A DNA stretch of 64,000 nucleotides from DAOVRD01 sp964521715. Its GTDB lineage: Bacteria > Planctomycetota > Brocadiia > SM23-32. The stretch spans positions 182,223 to 246,222 of the forward strand of contig CAZFSS010000002.1 in assembly GCA_964521715.1 (NCBI GenBank), in the 5' to 3' direction. Numbering within the stretch: position 1 is the first letter of the stretch; each line of letters begins with the position of its first letter. The position numbers were made by a program, and so were the translations under genes. Under the pieces are notes generated by a model. It did no database searches, was not told the origin of the DNA, and saw nothing but the letters and a program-made list of their open reading frames with translations. Positions 8,173-16,652 of the stretch are shown piece by piece.

Positions 8173-8826
8173 ATGTTCGCAAGAGTCTGGTTGTCTGCCG
8201 TTCTGGCCCTTTTGCTCGTGCTCGGCGGCGCCGCGCCCGCGGCCCCTCAGCCGGGCCAGCCTCTGCCCCTGCTCGCCCCGCAGACCGAAGGCGGTAAGCC
8301 TCTGATGCAGGCGCTCAAGGCGCGCCAGTCGTCGCGCTCCTACAGCAGCGAGCCGCTGCCGGCGCAGGTGCTGTCCAACCTTCTCTGGGCCGCCTGCGGC
8401 GTGAACCGCCCCGAATCCGGAAAGCGCACCGCGCCCACCGCCGTCAACTGGCAGGAGATAGACGTCTACGTCGCCACGGCCGACGGGCTCTACCTGTTCG
8501 ACGCGCACGCCCACGCGCTCAACCCAGTGCTGAGCGAGGACATCCGCGCGCTGACCGGCACCCAGCCCTTCGTAGCGCAGGCGCCTGTCAACCTGGTCTA
8601 CGTGGCGGACTTCGCGCGCATGGGCCGGGCGTCCCAGGCGGACAGGGATTTCTACTCCGCCACGGACACGGGCTTCATCAGCCAGAACGTCTACCTTTAC
8701 TGCGCTTCCGAGGGACTGGCAACCGTGGTCCGGGGCCTGGTTGACCGCCCCGCCCTGGCCAAGCGCATGGGCCTGCGGCCCGACCAGAAGATCATCCTCG
8801 CGCAATCGGTCGGCTACCCGCAGTAG
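8173..8826 (+). CDS. Secreted SagB/ThcOx-type nitroreductase family protein
   Basis: A 217-aa protein with an N-terminal signal peptide (MFARVWLSAVLALLLVLGG then AAPAAP, cleavage near residue 24) and a nitroreductase fold. Landmarks are ALKARQSSRSYSSEPLPAQV, the usual RxSxRxfxxxPv opening motif, then LSNLLWAACGVNR, RTAPTAVNWQEIDVYV and a C-terminal GLRPDQKIILAQSVGYP matching the family's final strand. FMN would be bound by the Arg/Ser-rich opening motif and the end of the protein. Related proteins with this leader often act on small molecules outside the cytoplasm. A good ribosome site (CGGAGGG) precedes the ATG. It is a single gene following the radical SAM operon by 32 bases, with neighbour-like GC content again. 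Confidence 0.85.
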   Translation: MFARVWLSAVLALLLVLGGAAPAAPQPGQPLPLLAPQTEGGKPLMQALKARQSSRSYSSEPLPAQVLSNLLWAACGVNRPESGKRTAPTAVNWQEIDVYVATADGLYLFDAHAHALNPVLSEDIRALTGTQPFVAQAPVNLVYVADFARMGRASQADRDFYSATDTGFISQNVYLYCASEGLATVVRGLVDRPALAKRMGLRPDQKIILAQSVGYPQ

Positions 8827-8902
8827 CGCGGGCGCTAGGCCGGGGAACACAGCGAGGAGCCCGAGCAGCACAGGATACTTCAGCCCCGAGGGGATGCTAC
8901 TG

Positions 8903-9814
8903 ATGGAGAAGACGGTGCTTTCGTTTTTCTGCGACGACACCAGTCCGTACGGGCGGCCGGCGGACGCGTTCAAGACCTTCCTGGACTTCATCTCGGCCGA
9001 GGGCGCCGGGGGGGAATCCACCGTCCTCCTGGCGCCGGGCTCCGGCGAACGCACGCTGAGCCAGCCCACGACCGATCTCGAACGCCGGTACGTCCAGCAG
9101 GTCCGGCGCGCGTTCGACTGCGGGATCGACACGCACATGGAGGTCATGACGCACGGCGGGGTCTATGACTTCGAGCGCGGCTGCGTGCCCGAAGGCGTCA
9201 TCCACGAGGGGCTCTGGCTCCACGAGCCGGACGTCTCGGTCGCCACTTACGAATCCTACCTGGGGCACATCATCGAGGAGGGCGAGAGGGCCGGCATCCG
9301 GTTCACCGGCTTCACCTGGCCCGGCTGCGGATGCGAGGCGTGCACGAAGCGATACGCCGAGCTGCGCGAGCGGGGCATCACCGACCTGAACCCGAACGTC
9401 TGGCAGGCGTTGCTGAACCTGGCCAGGCGCGGCAAGTTCCGCGGGCCCACCGTGCCGTGCTTCGTCCACGGAAGGGAGCAGGTGCGCCTGATGGCGGCCG
9501 ACGGCAAGTATGCCGTCTACGACATGCCCGTCTACGCGGACGACTGGTTCGGCATCTGGGAGAATGACCCGGCGCGCGTGAACGCCGACTACTACATCGC
9601 TGCGGACGGCCGGTCCGGCCGCTTCGTCGAGATCGTGAAGTCCGGCGCGCCCTACTGCTTCTACTACTGCCACTGGCAGGGCGCCAACCCGGCCGACGGC
9701 GTCGGGTGGAAGGCGTTCCAGGAGGTGATCCGGCGCGTCAACCGCCACCTGAGCGACCGCGTCGAGTGGATGCGGCCGAGCGAGTTCACGGACCGCTGGC
9801 ATCAGCAGCACTGA
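8903..9814 (+). CDS. Unknown 303-aa protein, possibly polysaccharide-deacetylase-like
   Basis: Start chosen at ATG 8903, nine bases after GAGGGG; an in-frame ATG at 8894 is too close to that site. The N terminus (TVLSFFCDDTSPYGRPADAF) resembles the first strand and DD motif of NodB-like polysaccharide deacetylases, and HGGVYDFERG and EVMTHGG could hold metal-binding histidines. The protein also has a Cys cluster GCGCEACTKR and a hydrophobic C-terminal PYCFYYCHWQGANP. No signal peptide is seen. The last 62 bases occur again at 10752-10813 with three mismatches, so a paralogue once stood next to it. Function is uncertain. Confidence 0.6.
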   Translation: MEKTVLSFFCDDTSPYGRPADAFKTFLDFISAEGAGGESTVLLAPGSGERTLSQPTTDLERRYVQQVRRAFDCGIDTHMEVMTHGGVYDFERGCVPEGVIHEGLWLHEPDVSVATYESYLGHIIEEGERAGIRFTGFTWPGCGCEACTKRYAELRERGITDLNPNVWQALLNLARRGKFRGPTVPCFVHGREQVRLMAADGKYAVYDMPVYADDWFGIWENDPARVNADYYIAADGRSGRFVEIVKSGAPYCFYYCHWQGANPADGVGWKAFQEVIRRVNRHLSDRVEWMRPSEFTDRWHQQH

Positions 9815-10000
9815 GAGCCTCTGACAGGACCCCGCGCCTGTGGCGTCGGCACGGCCCAGGCGCACAAGCTTCGAGCCGGGCGTACCTCGCGCCAGCGGCG
9901 TTGATTCGGACGCACGCGGCCTCCATAATGGTCATTGATCGGCGGCCCGGGCGTGCACCCCACAGGACCCGATCCGCCCGGACAATCAGGAGGAAGATCG

Positions 10001-10282
10001 GTGGACACCAAGCTGAGAGAGCGCATTGGGCGTGCCGCTCTGGTCCTGAAAGCTGCGGGGGCGAGCGAGGTGTACGTCTTCGGCTCGGCTGCGTCGGGCG
10101 AACTGCGCGAAAGCTCCGACATCGACCTTGCCGTGTCGGGTCTGCCTCCCGAGAAGTTCTTTGTGGCGATGGCCCAGGCGGGGGACGCTCTGGGCCGTGG
10201 GCTCGATCTCGTCGACCTGGACGAGGAGTGCCCTTTCACCCGCTACCTGAAGGAAGAGGGAGAGCTGCAGCGCGTGGAGTAG
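10001..10282 (+). CDS. MNT-type nucleotidyltransferase, antitoxin-like
   Basis: GTG 10001 is preceded at 7 bases by AGGAGG (9988-9993), so this 93-aa product is favoured over a longer ATG start. It carries the minimal nucleotidyltransferase signature VFGSAASGELRESSDIDLAV: Gly-Ser followed by the Asp-x-Asp metal pair. MntA antitoxins of this size AMPylate the paired HEPN toxin HepT; some relatives stand alone. The next gene looks like such a HEPN partner, with a gap of about 43 bases that may be shorter if the partner starts upstream. The pair lies between the two copies of a duplicated gene tail. Confidence 0.85.
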   Translation: MDTKLRERIGRAALVLKAAGASEVYVFGSAASGELRESSDIDLAVSGLPPEKFFVAMAQAGDALGRGLDLVDLDEECPFTRYLKEEGELQRVE

Positions 10283-10325
10283 GCTTCGGAAGCAGGCGGC
10301 GGTTGAGTGTGAGCAGATCCAGGAG

Positions 10326-10736
10326 TTGCTCGACGTCCATCGTCCCGTGCTGCAGAAGTGCGCCGCTGCTGAACCGGACCCCATCGAGCTCTCCGCGCTC
10401 GGCGCGATGTTGCATGCGTTCTACACTGGCGTCGAGAACATCCTGAAGCGTATCACGGTCGAGCTGGGCGAAGACCTGCCGCGCGGCGAGGCATGGCACC
10501 GGCAACTGCTGAACGCCATGGCGCGTGCTGGGCGTAGCCGTCCGGCTCTCATTTCCGAATCGCTGCGGGACGCGTTACGTCCCTACCTCGAGTTCCGCCA
10601 CGTGTTCCGGCAGGCGTACACATTCCAGCTCAAATGGCCGCGGATGGCCAGGCTCGTCGTCGAGTCCGAGGCCATCTTCAAGCAGTTCGAGAAGGAGCTC
10701 GACGCTTTCCTGGAGGCCGACAAAGGGGCGGGGTAG
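10326..10736 (+). CDS. HepT-like HEPN-domain protein with an altered active-site motif
   Basis: The all-helical product (136 aa from TTG 10326) contains AMLHAFYTGVENILKRIT and SESLRDALRPYLEFRHVFRQ, which fit the HepT-like family paired with MNT genes. The expected R-x4-H ribonuclease motif reads RHVFRQ here, so the histidine is glutamine. That makes RNase activity doubtful, although some HEPN relatives carry Asn at the position. The true start is unsure: no ATG precedes it and the frame is open further left into the end of the nucleotidyltransferase gene (residues SRLRKQAAVECEQIQE), which matches the family N terminus. I infer a toxin-antitoxin module of the MntA-HepT type, possibly with a degenerate toxin. 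Confidence 0.72.
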   Translation: MLDVHRPVLQKCAAAEPDPIELSALGAMLHAFYTGVENILKRITVELGEDLPRGEAWHRQLLNAMARAGRSRPALISESLRDALRPYLEFRHVFRQAYTFQLKWPRMARLVVESEAIFKQFEKELDAFLEADKGAG

Positions 10737-10751
10737 TTGGAGTTACCTCCG

Positions 10752-10813
10752 GCGACCGCGTCGAGTGGATGCGGCCGAGCGCGTTCACGGACCGCTGGCA
10801 CCAGCACCACTGA
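10752..10813 (+). pseudogene. Remnant 3' end of a paralogue of the 8903-9814 gene
   Basis: These 62 bases repeat the end of the unknown gene (9753-9814) with three mismatches, and encode DRVEWMRPSAFTDRWHQHH before a stop, against DRVEWMRPSEFTDRWHQQH. No upstream part of the paralogue survives; the nucleotidyltransferase/HEPN pair stands in its place. Confidence 0.75.
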
Positions 10814-10839
10814 GGGCCGCCCAAGAGAAAGGACAGGCG

Positions 10840-13614
10840 ATGCAGCACCAGGAGCAGCATCCGCAAATGGCACGCATCCAGAAGCCGAAGCGGGAAGGCA
10901 CGGGCGGCGCCGCCGTCGCCCTTGCAGCGATCGTTCTGGTCGCCGCGTTTCAGGCGGCTTCACCGGCAGAAGGGACGGACATGAAGAACCTGGTTTCCAA
11001 CGGTGACTTCTCGGAGATCTGGCTCGGCAGCCCCGCAGGATGGGAAACTTCGGGAAACGAGCAGAACGTGGACCAGCGCCTGGAGGCCGTCCTGGAAGGC
11101 GGCAACCGTTACGCGAAGCTAACCTGCACGCGCTGCGAGGGAAGCGGCGGCTCGGACCACGCGATGATCGCGCAGATTGGCGGCGCCGCGCTCGAAGAGG
11201 GCAAGTCCTATGAGTTCTCCTGCCGGGCGCGCGCCGAGGGCCTCAAAGGGCGGACCGTCAACGTGGCCATGCGCGACACGGACGGCTGGCACGAGTGCGG
11301 GCTGAGCGCCGACCTCGTCCTGCGCGCCTCCTGGAAGGAGTTCCGCAACGTGTTCCAGGCAACGCGCTCGGTGGGGCCGACGGGGCGGCTCCAGTTCTGG
11401 TACACCGAGCCGGGCACGTTCTACCTGGACGACGTCAGCATCGTCGAGGTCGCCGTCGGCGATGTCGAGTTCACCGACGTCGTCCCGCCAACAGGCGGCA
11501 AGAACCTGGTGCCGAACGGCTCCTTCGAGGTCGGGGCGGGCGGATGGTCATCGTTCGGCAATCCGGCTGGCTGGGGCAATATGTGCCGCTTGCACGGGAC
11601 GATCGAGCCGTCAGGCGGCGCCGACGGCCGGGCGTTCCTGCGCGTGCCGATGGGCGAAGGCCGGGCGCCCACCTTCTACTTCGACTACTTCGCGCCCGTT
11701 GCCAGGCGGCCAACGATGGCGCTGGCCGCGAACCTGGGATGGATCCCCGTCGAGGCCGGCCAGCCCTACACGCTCTCCTGCGACATGCGGGCCGACGTCG
11801 ACGGCGTCGCGGCCACCATCGGCGCGTTCGCCAAGGCGCCGGAGGGCCGTTCGTGGGAGAACTCGCACCACCACGCGCAGAAGGTCAGGCTCTCGACCTC
11901 ATGGCAGCGCTGCTCCCTCACGTTCCGCCCCGCCTACCGCTACGTCTTCGTCACCGTCGGGCCGGACCTGGATGAGGATGCGCGCGTGGACGTGGACATC
12001 GACGCCGTCCAACTGGAGAGGGGCGAGCGGGCGACGCCCTTCGAGCCGCGCAGCCCGGTGGAGGTGGCCGTCGAGCCCTCCGCGCCCGGTGGCATCTTCG
12101 CGGTCGGCGAGCCGGCCGCGCTCCACCTGCGGGCGTGCAATCACAGCGACGGCGCTGAGGCCGTGCGCTTCTCCTTCCAGGTCGCCGACTTCTTCGGCCG
12201 GCCCGTCGCGCTGCCGGGGGCCGCGCTGGAGGTCGCCCCGCGCGGGATCGCGGAGGGGCAGGTGCAGCTCCCCGGGGACTGGCGGGGCTACTACCGTGTC
12301 CGCGCCAGCTACGACTCCGGGAGCGGCAGCAGCTCCCAGGACGTGCGCCTCGCCTTCGTCCCGCCGCAGACGCGTGACGATTCGGTCATCGGCATCAATC
12401 ACGCGTTCAACGACGCCTACCTGATCCAGCTCGCGCGCAAGGCCGGCATCACGTGGTACCGCGACTGGTCGCTCAAATGGCAGCACCTGGAGCCCGAGCC
12501 CGGCCGGCTCGACTGGCAGGTCGGCGACGTGCAGATAGACCGGGTGCTCAGAGAGGGCGTGCACCTGATGGCGCTGCTGCCGCCGTTCCCGTCCGCGAAC
12601 TGGTCATCGACCGCCGACCCGGACATGCAGGCGTCCTCGTGGGAGGCCGGCCGCCAGGCGTGGGCGCCGAAGGAGCCGCAGAAGCTCGCCGAGTTCGTCG
12701 GAAAGGCCGTCTCGCGTTACAAGAACCGAGTCAAGGTCTGGGAGTTCCTGAACGAGCCGATCTTCACCTCTTACGCCCTGCCGCGCGCGGGCGGCTACGA
12801 GCCGGCCGACTACGTCCGGCTGCTGGCCCCGGTTTCGGCGGCAATGCGGCAGGCCGATCCCGACTGCAAAGTCATGGGCGGCATCGCCGGCGGGACGGGC
12901 ACCTACACGCGCGAGGTCATCGGCGCCGGGTGCCTGGACTACGTGGACATCTTCAACCTGCACATCTACCCCGGGGCCGCCGCGCCCGAATCGTTCCTGG
13001 ACGGCATGGACGCGCTTCTGGCCCTGATGGACGAGCACGGCGGGCGCAAGCCGATCTGGATGACCGAGTTCTCCTACTACGCCGAGGACGACCTGCCGCG
13101 CCGGCCCTTCATCCCGGCCCCGGACTCCTGGTCGGAATCGCGCCTGCTGGCCGACGAGCGCGAATGCGCCGAGATGACGATCCGGTTCTGCGTCATCATG
13201 ATGTCGCGCGGGGTGGAGAAGGTCTTCATCCACTCCGGCTCGAGCGGCACTGTGAACATGCCGAACACGGAATGCTGCGTCTTCAAGTACGGCGGCGCGC
13301 CGGCGAAGGTGCTTCCGGCCATCGCAGTGTTCACGGACTTGATGGGACCGTCGCCGAAGTGCGTCGGCCAGGCGCGGCTCGGCGAGGACGCGTACATCTT
13401 CGGGTTCGAGACGGGGGAGCGCAGTGTGCTGGTGTGCTGGAGCGCGTTCGACGAGGCGGAGGTCGCGCTGCCCGAGGGCGCGCGGTGCCTCGACTTCATG
13501 GGCAACGAGCTGCCGGCGCGCCGCGTCCCCCTCACCCCGACGCCCATCTACCTGATCGGCCCGCCCGGCGCGGGCGAACAGCTCGGCCGGTCACTGGGCA
13601 AGGTTGGCTCTTGA
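10840..13614 (+). CDS. Secreted glycoside hydrolase, GH-A clan (GH39/GH5-like), with two carbohydrate-binding modules
   Basis: The 924-aa product starts at ATG 10840, after AAAGGACAGGCG. A hydrophobic segment (AAVALAAIVLVAAFQAA, about 26-42) is a signal peptide or anchor. Two CBM4/9-like jelly-roll modules follow, opening NLVSNGDFSEIW (about 49) and NLVPNGSFEVGAGGW (about 224), then an Ig-like region to about residue 500. The catalytic TIM barrel (about 515-830) shows the two clan-A glutamates: VKVWEFLNEPIF for the acid/base and KPIWMTEFSYYAEDD for the nucleophile. GH39 and related families have this spacing. The protein likely cuts plant or algal glycans outside the cell; exact substrate is unknown. 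Confidence 0.85.
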   Translation: MQHQEQHPQMARIQKPKREGTGGAAVALAAIVLVAAFQAASPAEGTDMKNLVSNGDFSEIWLGSPAGWETSGNEQNVDQRLEAVLEGGNRYAKLTCTRCEGSGGSDHAMIAQIGGAALEEGKSYEFSCRARAEGLKGRTVNVAMRDTDGWHECGLSADLVLRASWKEFRNVFQATRSVGPTGRLQFWYTEPGTFYLDDVSIVEVAVGDVEFTDVVPPTGGKNLVPNGSFEVGAGGWSSFGNPAGWGNMCRLHGTIEPSGGADGRAFLRVPMGEGRAPTFYFDYFAPVARRPTMALAANLGWIPVEAGQPYTLSCDMRADVDGVAATIGAFAKAPEGRSWENSHHHAQKVRLSTSWQRCSLTFRPAYRYVFVTVGPDLDEDARVDVDIDAVQLERGERATPFEPRSPVEVAVEPSAPGGIFAVGEPAALHLRACNHSDGAEAVRFSFQVADFFGRPVALPGAALEVAPRGIAEGQVQLPGDWRGYYRVRASYDSGSGSSSQDVRLAFVPPQTRDDSVIGINHAFNDAYLIQLARKAGITWYRDWSLKWQHLEPEPGRLDWQVGDVQIDRVLREGVHLMALLPPFPSANWSSTADPDMQASSWEAGRQAWAPKEPQKLAEFVGKAVSRYKNRVKVWEFLNEPIFTSYALPRAGGYEPADYVRLLAPVSAAMRQADPDCKVMGGIAGGTGTYTREVIGAGCLDYVDIFNLHIYPGAAAPESFLDGMDALLALMDEHGGRKPIWMTEFSYYAEDDLPRRPFIPAPDSWSESRLLADERECAEMTIRFCVIMMSRGVEKVFIHSGSSGTVNMPNTECCVFKYGGAPAKVLPAIAVFTDLMGPSPKCVGQARLGEDAYIFGFETGERSVLVCWSAFDEAEVALPEGARCLDFMGNELPARRVPLTPTPIYLIGPPGAGEQLGRSLGKVGS

Positions 13615-13645
13615 CCACGCTGAAGCGATCCAGCTAAAAGCCCTT

Positions 13646-14569
13646 TCACTTCTCGCCCCCCCGGTCCGTCTCGACATGTCCATCATCACCATCCTGACGG
13701 CGCGCCCGCCGCACCGCCTCAATGAGCAGGTTGATGAGATCTTCGCGAGCCCGCATATAGCCTGACTGGCCAACGGCGGCCTCCTTCAGCATGTCGCTGG
13801 CGCTGGGTCTCTCGCGCTTGCGTTCGGCAAGATAAAGGAGGACAACCAGATAGATCACATAAGCCGTCAGAAGCATACAGACAATGCCCCATACAGCTGG
13901 GTTCCGCACGGGGCTCGACCCCCTGCTGACGCAACCTGCCAGATCGCCCAATGAGCACTGCTTCGGACTGGGGCCCTCATCTTGGCTGACAACGATGTTA
14001 TCAGTTACTGTGGGAGCGACTAAAGGCACTTGCTGGCCAAGCTCAAATCGAAAGATCGCCAGAAGGAAAGCTCCGGGCGCTAGGCGCTGACCTTCGTCGC
14101 GTGCTCTCACTATCAGGAAGCTAGGACGAGTTGCGTTGCCTCCGTTCCAAGCTTCCAGCTTGCGACGGCAATCGCCGTCGAGTTCACCCCACACGCCAGG
14201 ATATACCTGGACGAACGTCCTTGTTGCGCCGCTTGGAAGCGGAACTGTGGCGCTGACTTTGCGCGCAGTTCCGCTTCCTACGTTGACGACCAATAGCGAC
14301 AACTGAACCGAGGCCACAGCCGTGCTATCGGCCTCAACCACGGAGTTCCACGTCGCACACCACCGGACATCAGGGCCTGCGAGTAAGCGTGCCACAGCAG
14401 GCCAGACGAAGGGAATCACAATCAAGATGACAGCGGCGAGCCCGCGGAGGATGTGCTTTAAGCTGCGCGTGATCCAGGCCCCTAGCCAGCAGTTGACCCC
14501 TCCGGTCCAGCCGGATCCGAGACCGCAGGATACTCCCCCTCCCGCACCGCAGGCGCGAACGCACTCCAA
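13646..14569 (-). CDS. Two-pass membrane protein of unknown function
   Basis: The product of up to 307 aa has a membrane segment near residues 40-65 (LAAVILIVIPFVWPAVARLL), a predicted extracytoplasmic domain of about 150 residues rich in strands, a second membrane segment near 228-250 (GIVCMLLTAYVIYLVVLLYLAE) and a charged cytoplasmic tail. It overlaps the end of the gene upstream (stop at 14482-14484), and the only unambiguous start in frame is TTG 14569, so the true start may lie later and is unsure. Lower GC than most neighbours suggests an acquired pair. No family recognised. Confidence 0.6.
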   Translation of the reverse strand: MECVRACGAGGGVSCGLGSGWTGGVNCWLGAWITRSLKHILRGLAAVILIVIPFVWPAVARLLAGPDVRWCATWNSVVEADSTAVASVQLSLLVVNVGSGTARKVSATVPLPSGATRTFVQVYPGVWGELDGDCRRKLEAWNGGNATRPSFLIVRARDEGQRLAPGAFLLAIFRFELGQQVPLVAPTVTDNIVVSQDEGPSPKQCSLGDLAGCVSRGSSPVRNPAVWGIVCMLLTAYVIYLVVLLYLAERKRERPSASDMLKEAAVGQSGYMRAREDLINLLIEAVRRARRQDGDDGHVETDRGGEK

Positions 14570-15120
14570 AGCTGGTCGAAAAGCTGCAACAGCCGACCAG
14601 CCGTCTTAGGGTCGTTGAAGCACGCCTCTGCTTGGACGGTCAAGTCGGCCTCGTTGGTTGCCCCTGCAAACTTGTACGGATGTGGATCCTCCAGGCGATA
14701 GCCGCGGTCATCGACCACTGTGAAGTGTGGCACGCGATCGCCATACTCACGGCTTCCACTGAAACGCAGGGCAAACCTGTCCGGGAAGTCCTGGCTCAGT
14801 GCTGCGACGCTTTTGCAGAGCTGTGCGGTGCCACCGGCTGGGCGTTCGTCCCAGACCAGGATGCGGGTATAGAGGTCTCTGGCCCTGTTTCGAAGAAGTG
14901 GGGCGAGCTCATCGAAAACGACATGGGGAAGCTCACCCGTCAAGAGGCAGACGGTAGAGCCAGCGCTCTCGATCAACTCCTTCAACACGAAGATGGCCGA
15001 GGTGATAGTGCGGTTTGGTATACGTGCGGCGCCTCTCGTCTTTCTCTGCAGGCGCACCATCCCCCGGTACTCGACGGAAAGGTCGTCTTCTCGGTATTTG
15101 AATGGCTTCTCGTCACCCAT
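14482..15120 (-). CDS. Unknown accessory protein with PLD-like C-terminal features
   Basis: The 212-aa protein has no signal peptide. Its middle (ESAGSTVCLLTGELPHVVFDE and then RARDLYTRILVWDERP) alternates strands and helices, and HFTVVDDRGYRLEDPH followed by KFAGATNEAD has the layout of the phospholipase-D-like fold, where HxK...D-x6-G would be expected. The catalytic His-x-Lys is not intact here, so I only suggest a related fold without claiming activity. The ATG at 15120 is followed downstream by overlap with the two-pass membrane protein; both probably form one small accessory unit, perhaps a membrane-associated sensor or defence pair. Confidence 0.55.
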   Translation of the reverse strand: MGDEKPFKYREDDLSVEYRGMVRLQRKTRGAARIPNRTITSAIFVLKELIESAGSTVCLLTGELPHVVFDELAPLLRNRARDLYTRILVWDERPAGGTAQLCKSVAALSQDFPDRFALRFSGSREYGDRVPHFTVVDDRGYRLEDPHPYKFAGATNEADLTVQAEACFNDPKTAGRLLQLFDQLWSAFAPAVREGEYPAVSDPAGPEGSTAG

Positions 15121-15755
15121 GGCCGGTGCCTCAACCAGAATCGACTATCAGGCTAACCAGAGGATACACTCTCGAAGAACTTCAGGAGGGCGATCGTACG
15201 GACTTGGCTGGTTTGCTACCCCTGAACAGGGGAATAGGCGCAAATCAAGGGAAACTCAGAAAAAGCAAGGCGAAAATGAGCCGCCAGCCTCGTCCTCCGG
15301 CGCCGTCGCAGGCGCCTTACGGCGGCGGCGACTCATACGGTTCTGGGACTTGCCCCCGCGGAGGCCGAGGTCGGCCCCTGCTGCCGGACCCGAACAACTC
15401 ACTCAACCGCGCCAACGTGTCCATGGTACCCATGGCCTGCTCCCATCGGTAGAGTAGGGACTGCATTCACAATGTCTCTGCTCACAGTGGCCCCCCATCC
15501 GGCTGGGCCCTCCCCGCTTCTTCACCATGTCGCCACACTGTAGCACCACGGAAACGGCATGTCAAGGCCAATTCCGACGTTTTCGCGATTTTCCAGACCT
15601 CCGAGAACGTGGTTCCACAGCCCACGACACATGCACAGGAAGGACCTCCTTCTAGGTCATCGGATAGGGCTCGTTGCGCAAAACGGGGATATGTCGAGTG
15701 GCAGTTTCTGGGTAGGTTTCGTAAAATCCACTCTATCAAAGTCGCGACACCCTTG
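15121..15755 (-). other. 635-base interval without a supported gene
   Basis: Short frames exist on both strands, but none has a good ribosome site, family resemblance or consistent codon use. The part next to 15120 should hold the promoter of the two leftward accessory genes. The base composition is lower in GC than the surrounding coding DNA. I see no RNA gene, array or long inverted repeat here. Confidence 0.4.
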
Positions 15756-16652
15756 TCAAGTAGCCAGATCTGGTTCTTGAACTGCCTGTGGGCCAATGCC
15801 GAAGCCCAGCATCCGGAATTGGGACGCCAGGCGGTCCCGGGCCCTCGCCAGGGGATCACCGCGAGGGATCAGGGGCTTGCCCGCGCCGAAGTCCGAGTTG
15901 CAGTCGGCAAAGGCGGCGTGGCCGCGGGCGTTGTCCCCGCGCGCGCTGACGTGCTGCAACCCGTCCTTCCACCGGTACACGTAGCTGATGTCCTCGTCGG
16001 CCGGGTTCCAGGTGTAGAGCTTGCCCGCGCGCCGGAACGCCTCGAGCAGCGCCTTCGCCTGACCGCTCACCCTCGGCGGATAGCCGCCGAGCCTCAGCGC
16101 CTCCTGCCGCTCGAAGACCATCTGGCCCTCGAAGACGTTGTGGCACGGGCCGCGCACCTCAAATCTCTCCCTCGGGCCAACGGCCCACCAGGCCGCGCGC
16201 GCCTTCGCGCAGCGCGGCAATGCACAGTGATCAGTGCAGAGTGATAAAGGAACGGATTCAACGGCTACGTCAAGGGGCCAGGGGCGGCCCGTTAGGGCCG
16301 AGACGCACATGGTGAGGTGCCAGGGCAGGTACAGATCGTCGTCGTCCCAATGCGCCACGAGCGGTGTCCCGGCAGCTTCGAGAAGGGCCTGCCGTTTGTG
16401 GCCGAGCGTCGGGAACCGCACCGGATGGTTGACCACGTGGACGCAGTCGGGCGCGCTCCCGAGGGCGATGGGCACCGGCGCGTCGTTGAGGACGAGGAGA
16501 TGCTTCTCGCCGGGGTAGTCCTGCAGGAGGAAGCAGGCGACGGCGTCGCGCAGGCGCTCAAACCGACCGTACGTCGGACACAAGGCCGTCACGGACGGCC
16601 AGTGGCCAGTGCTGAGTGGCGAGTGATGAGTGGAGGGCAACAGATCAGGCAT
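15756..16652 (-). CDS. GT2-family glycosyltransferase, last gene of the phage-derived operon
   Basis: The 298-aa protein has a GT-A fold: SVTALCPTYGRFERLRDAVA, then LLVLNDAPVP, and WDDDDLYLPWHL with the DxD metal-binding motif. The middle (FEVRGPCHNVFEGQMVFERQ) fits an acceptor loop, and FADCNSDFGAGKPLI is near the end. ATG 16652 overlaps the stop of the upstream glycosyltransferase by 8 bases (ATGCCTGA). Residues about 6-19 (PSTHHSPLSTGHWPS) are encoded by an interspersed repeat, not by the transferase domain. Probably adds sugars to phage- or cell-surface components; donor and acceptor unknown. Confidence 0.8.
   Translation of the reverse strand: MPDLLPSTHHSPLSTGHWPSVTALCPTYGRFERLRDAVACFLLQDYPGEKHLLVLNDAPVPIALGSAPDCVHVVNHPVRFPTLGHKRQALLEAAGTPLVAHWDDDDLYLPWHLTMCVSALTGRPWPLDVAVESVPLSLCTDHCALPRCAKARAAWWAVGPRERFEVRGPCHNVFEGQMVFERQEALRLGGYPPRVSGQAKALLEAFRRAGKLYTWNPADEDISYVYRWKDGLQHVSARGDNARGHAAFADCNSDFGAGKPLIPRGDPLARARDRLASQFRMLGFGIGPQAVQEPDLAT
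16597..16634. repeat. ACTGGCCACTG-type interspersed repeat inside a gene
   Basis: The run of CCAGTGGCCAGTGCTGAGTGG and GAGTGATGAGTGG belongs to the same repeat family as 19696-19806, 35838-35905 and 37421-37625, here in reverse orientation. It is translated in frame near the N terminus of the glycosyltransferase starting at 16652. Confidence 0.6.

Noticed and set aside
15482..15859. 125-codon minus-strand frame beside the glycosyltransferase
   Set aside because: No ribosome site, no family, unusual codon use; kept as gene-free interval.
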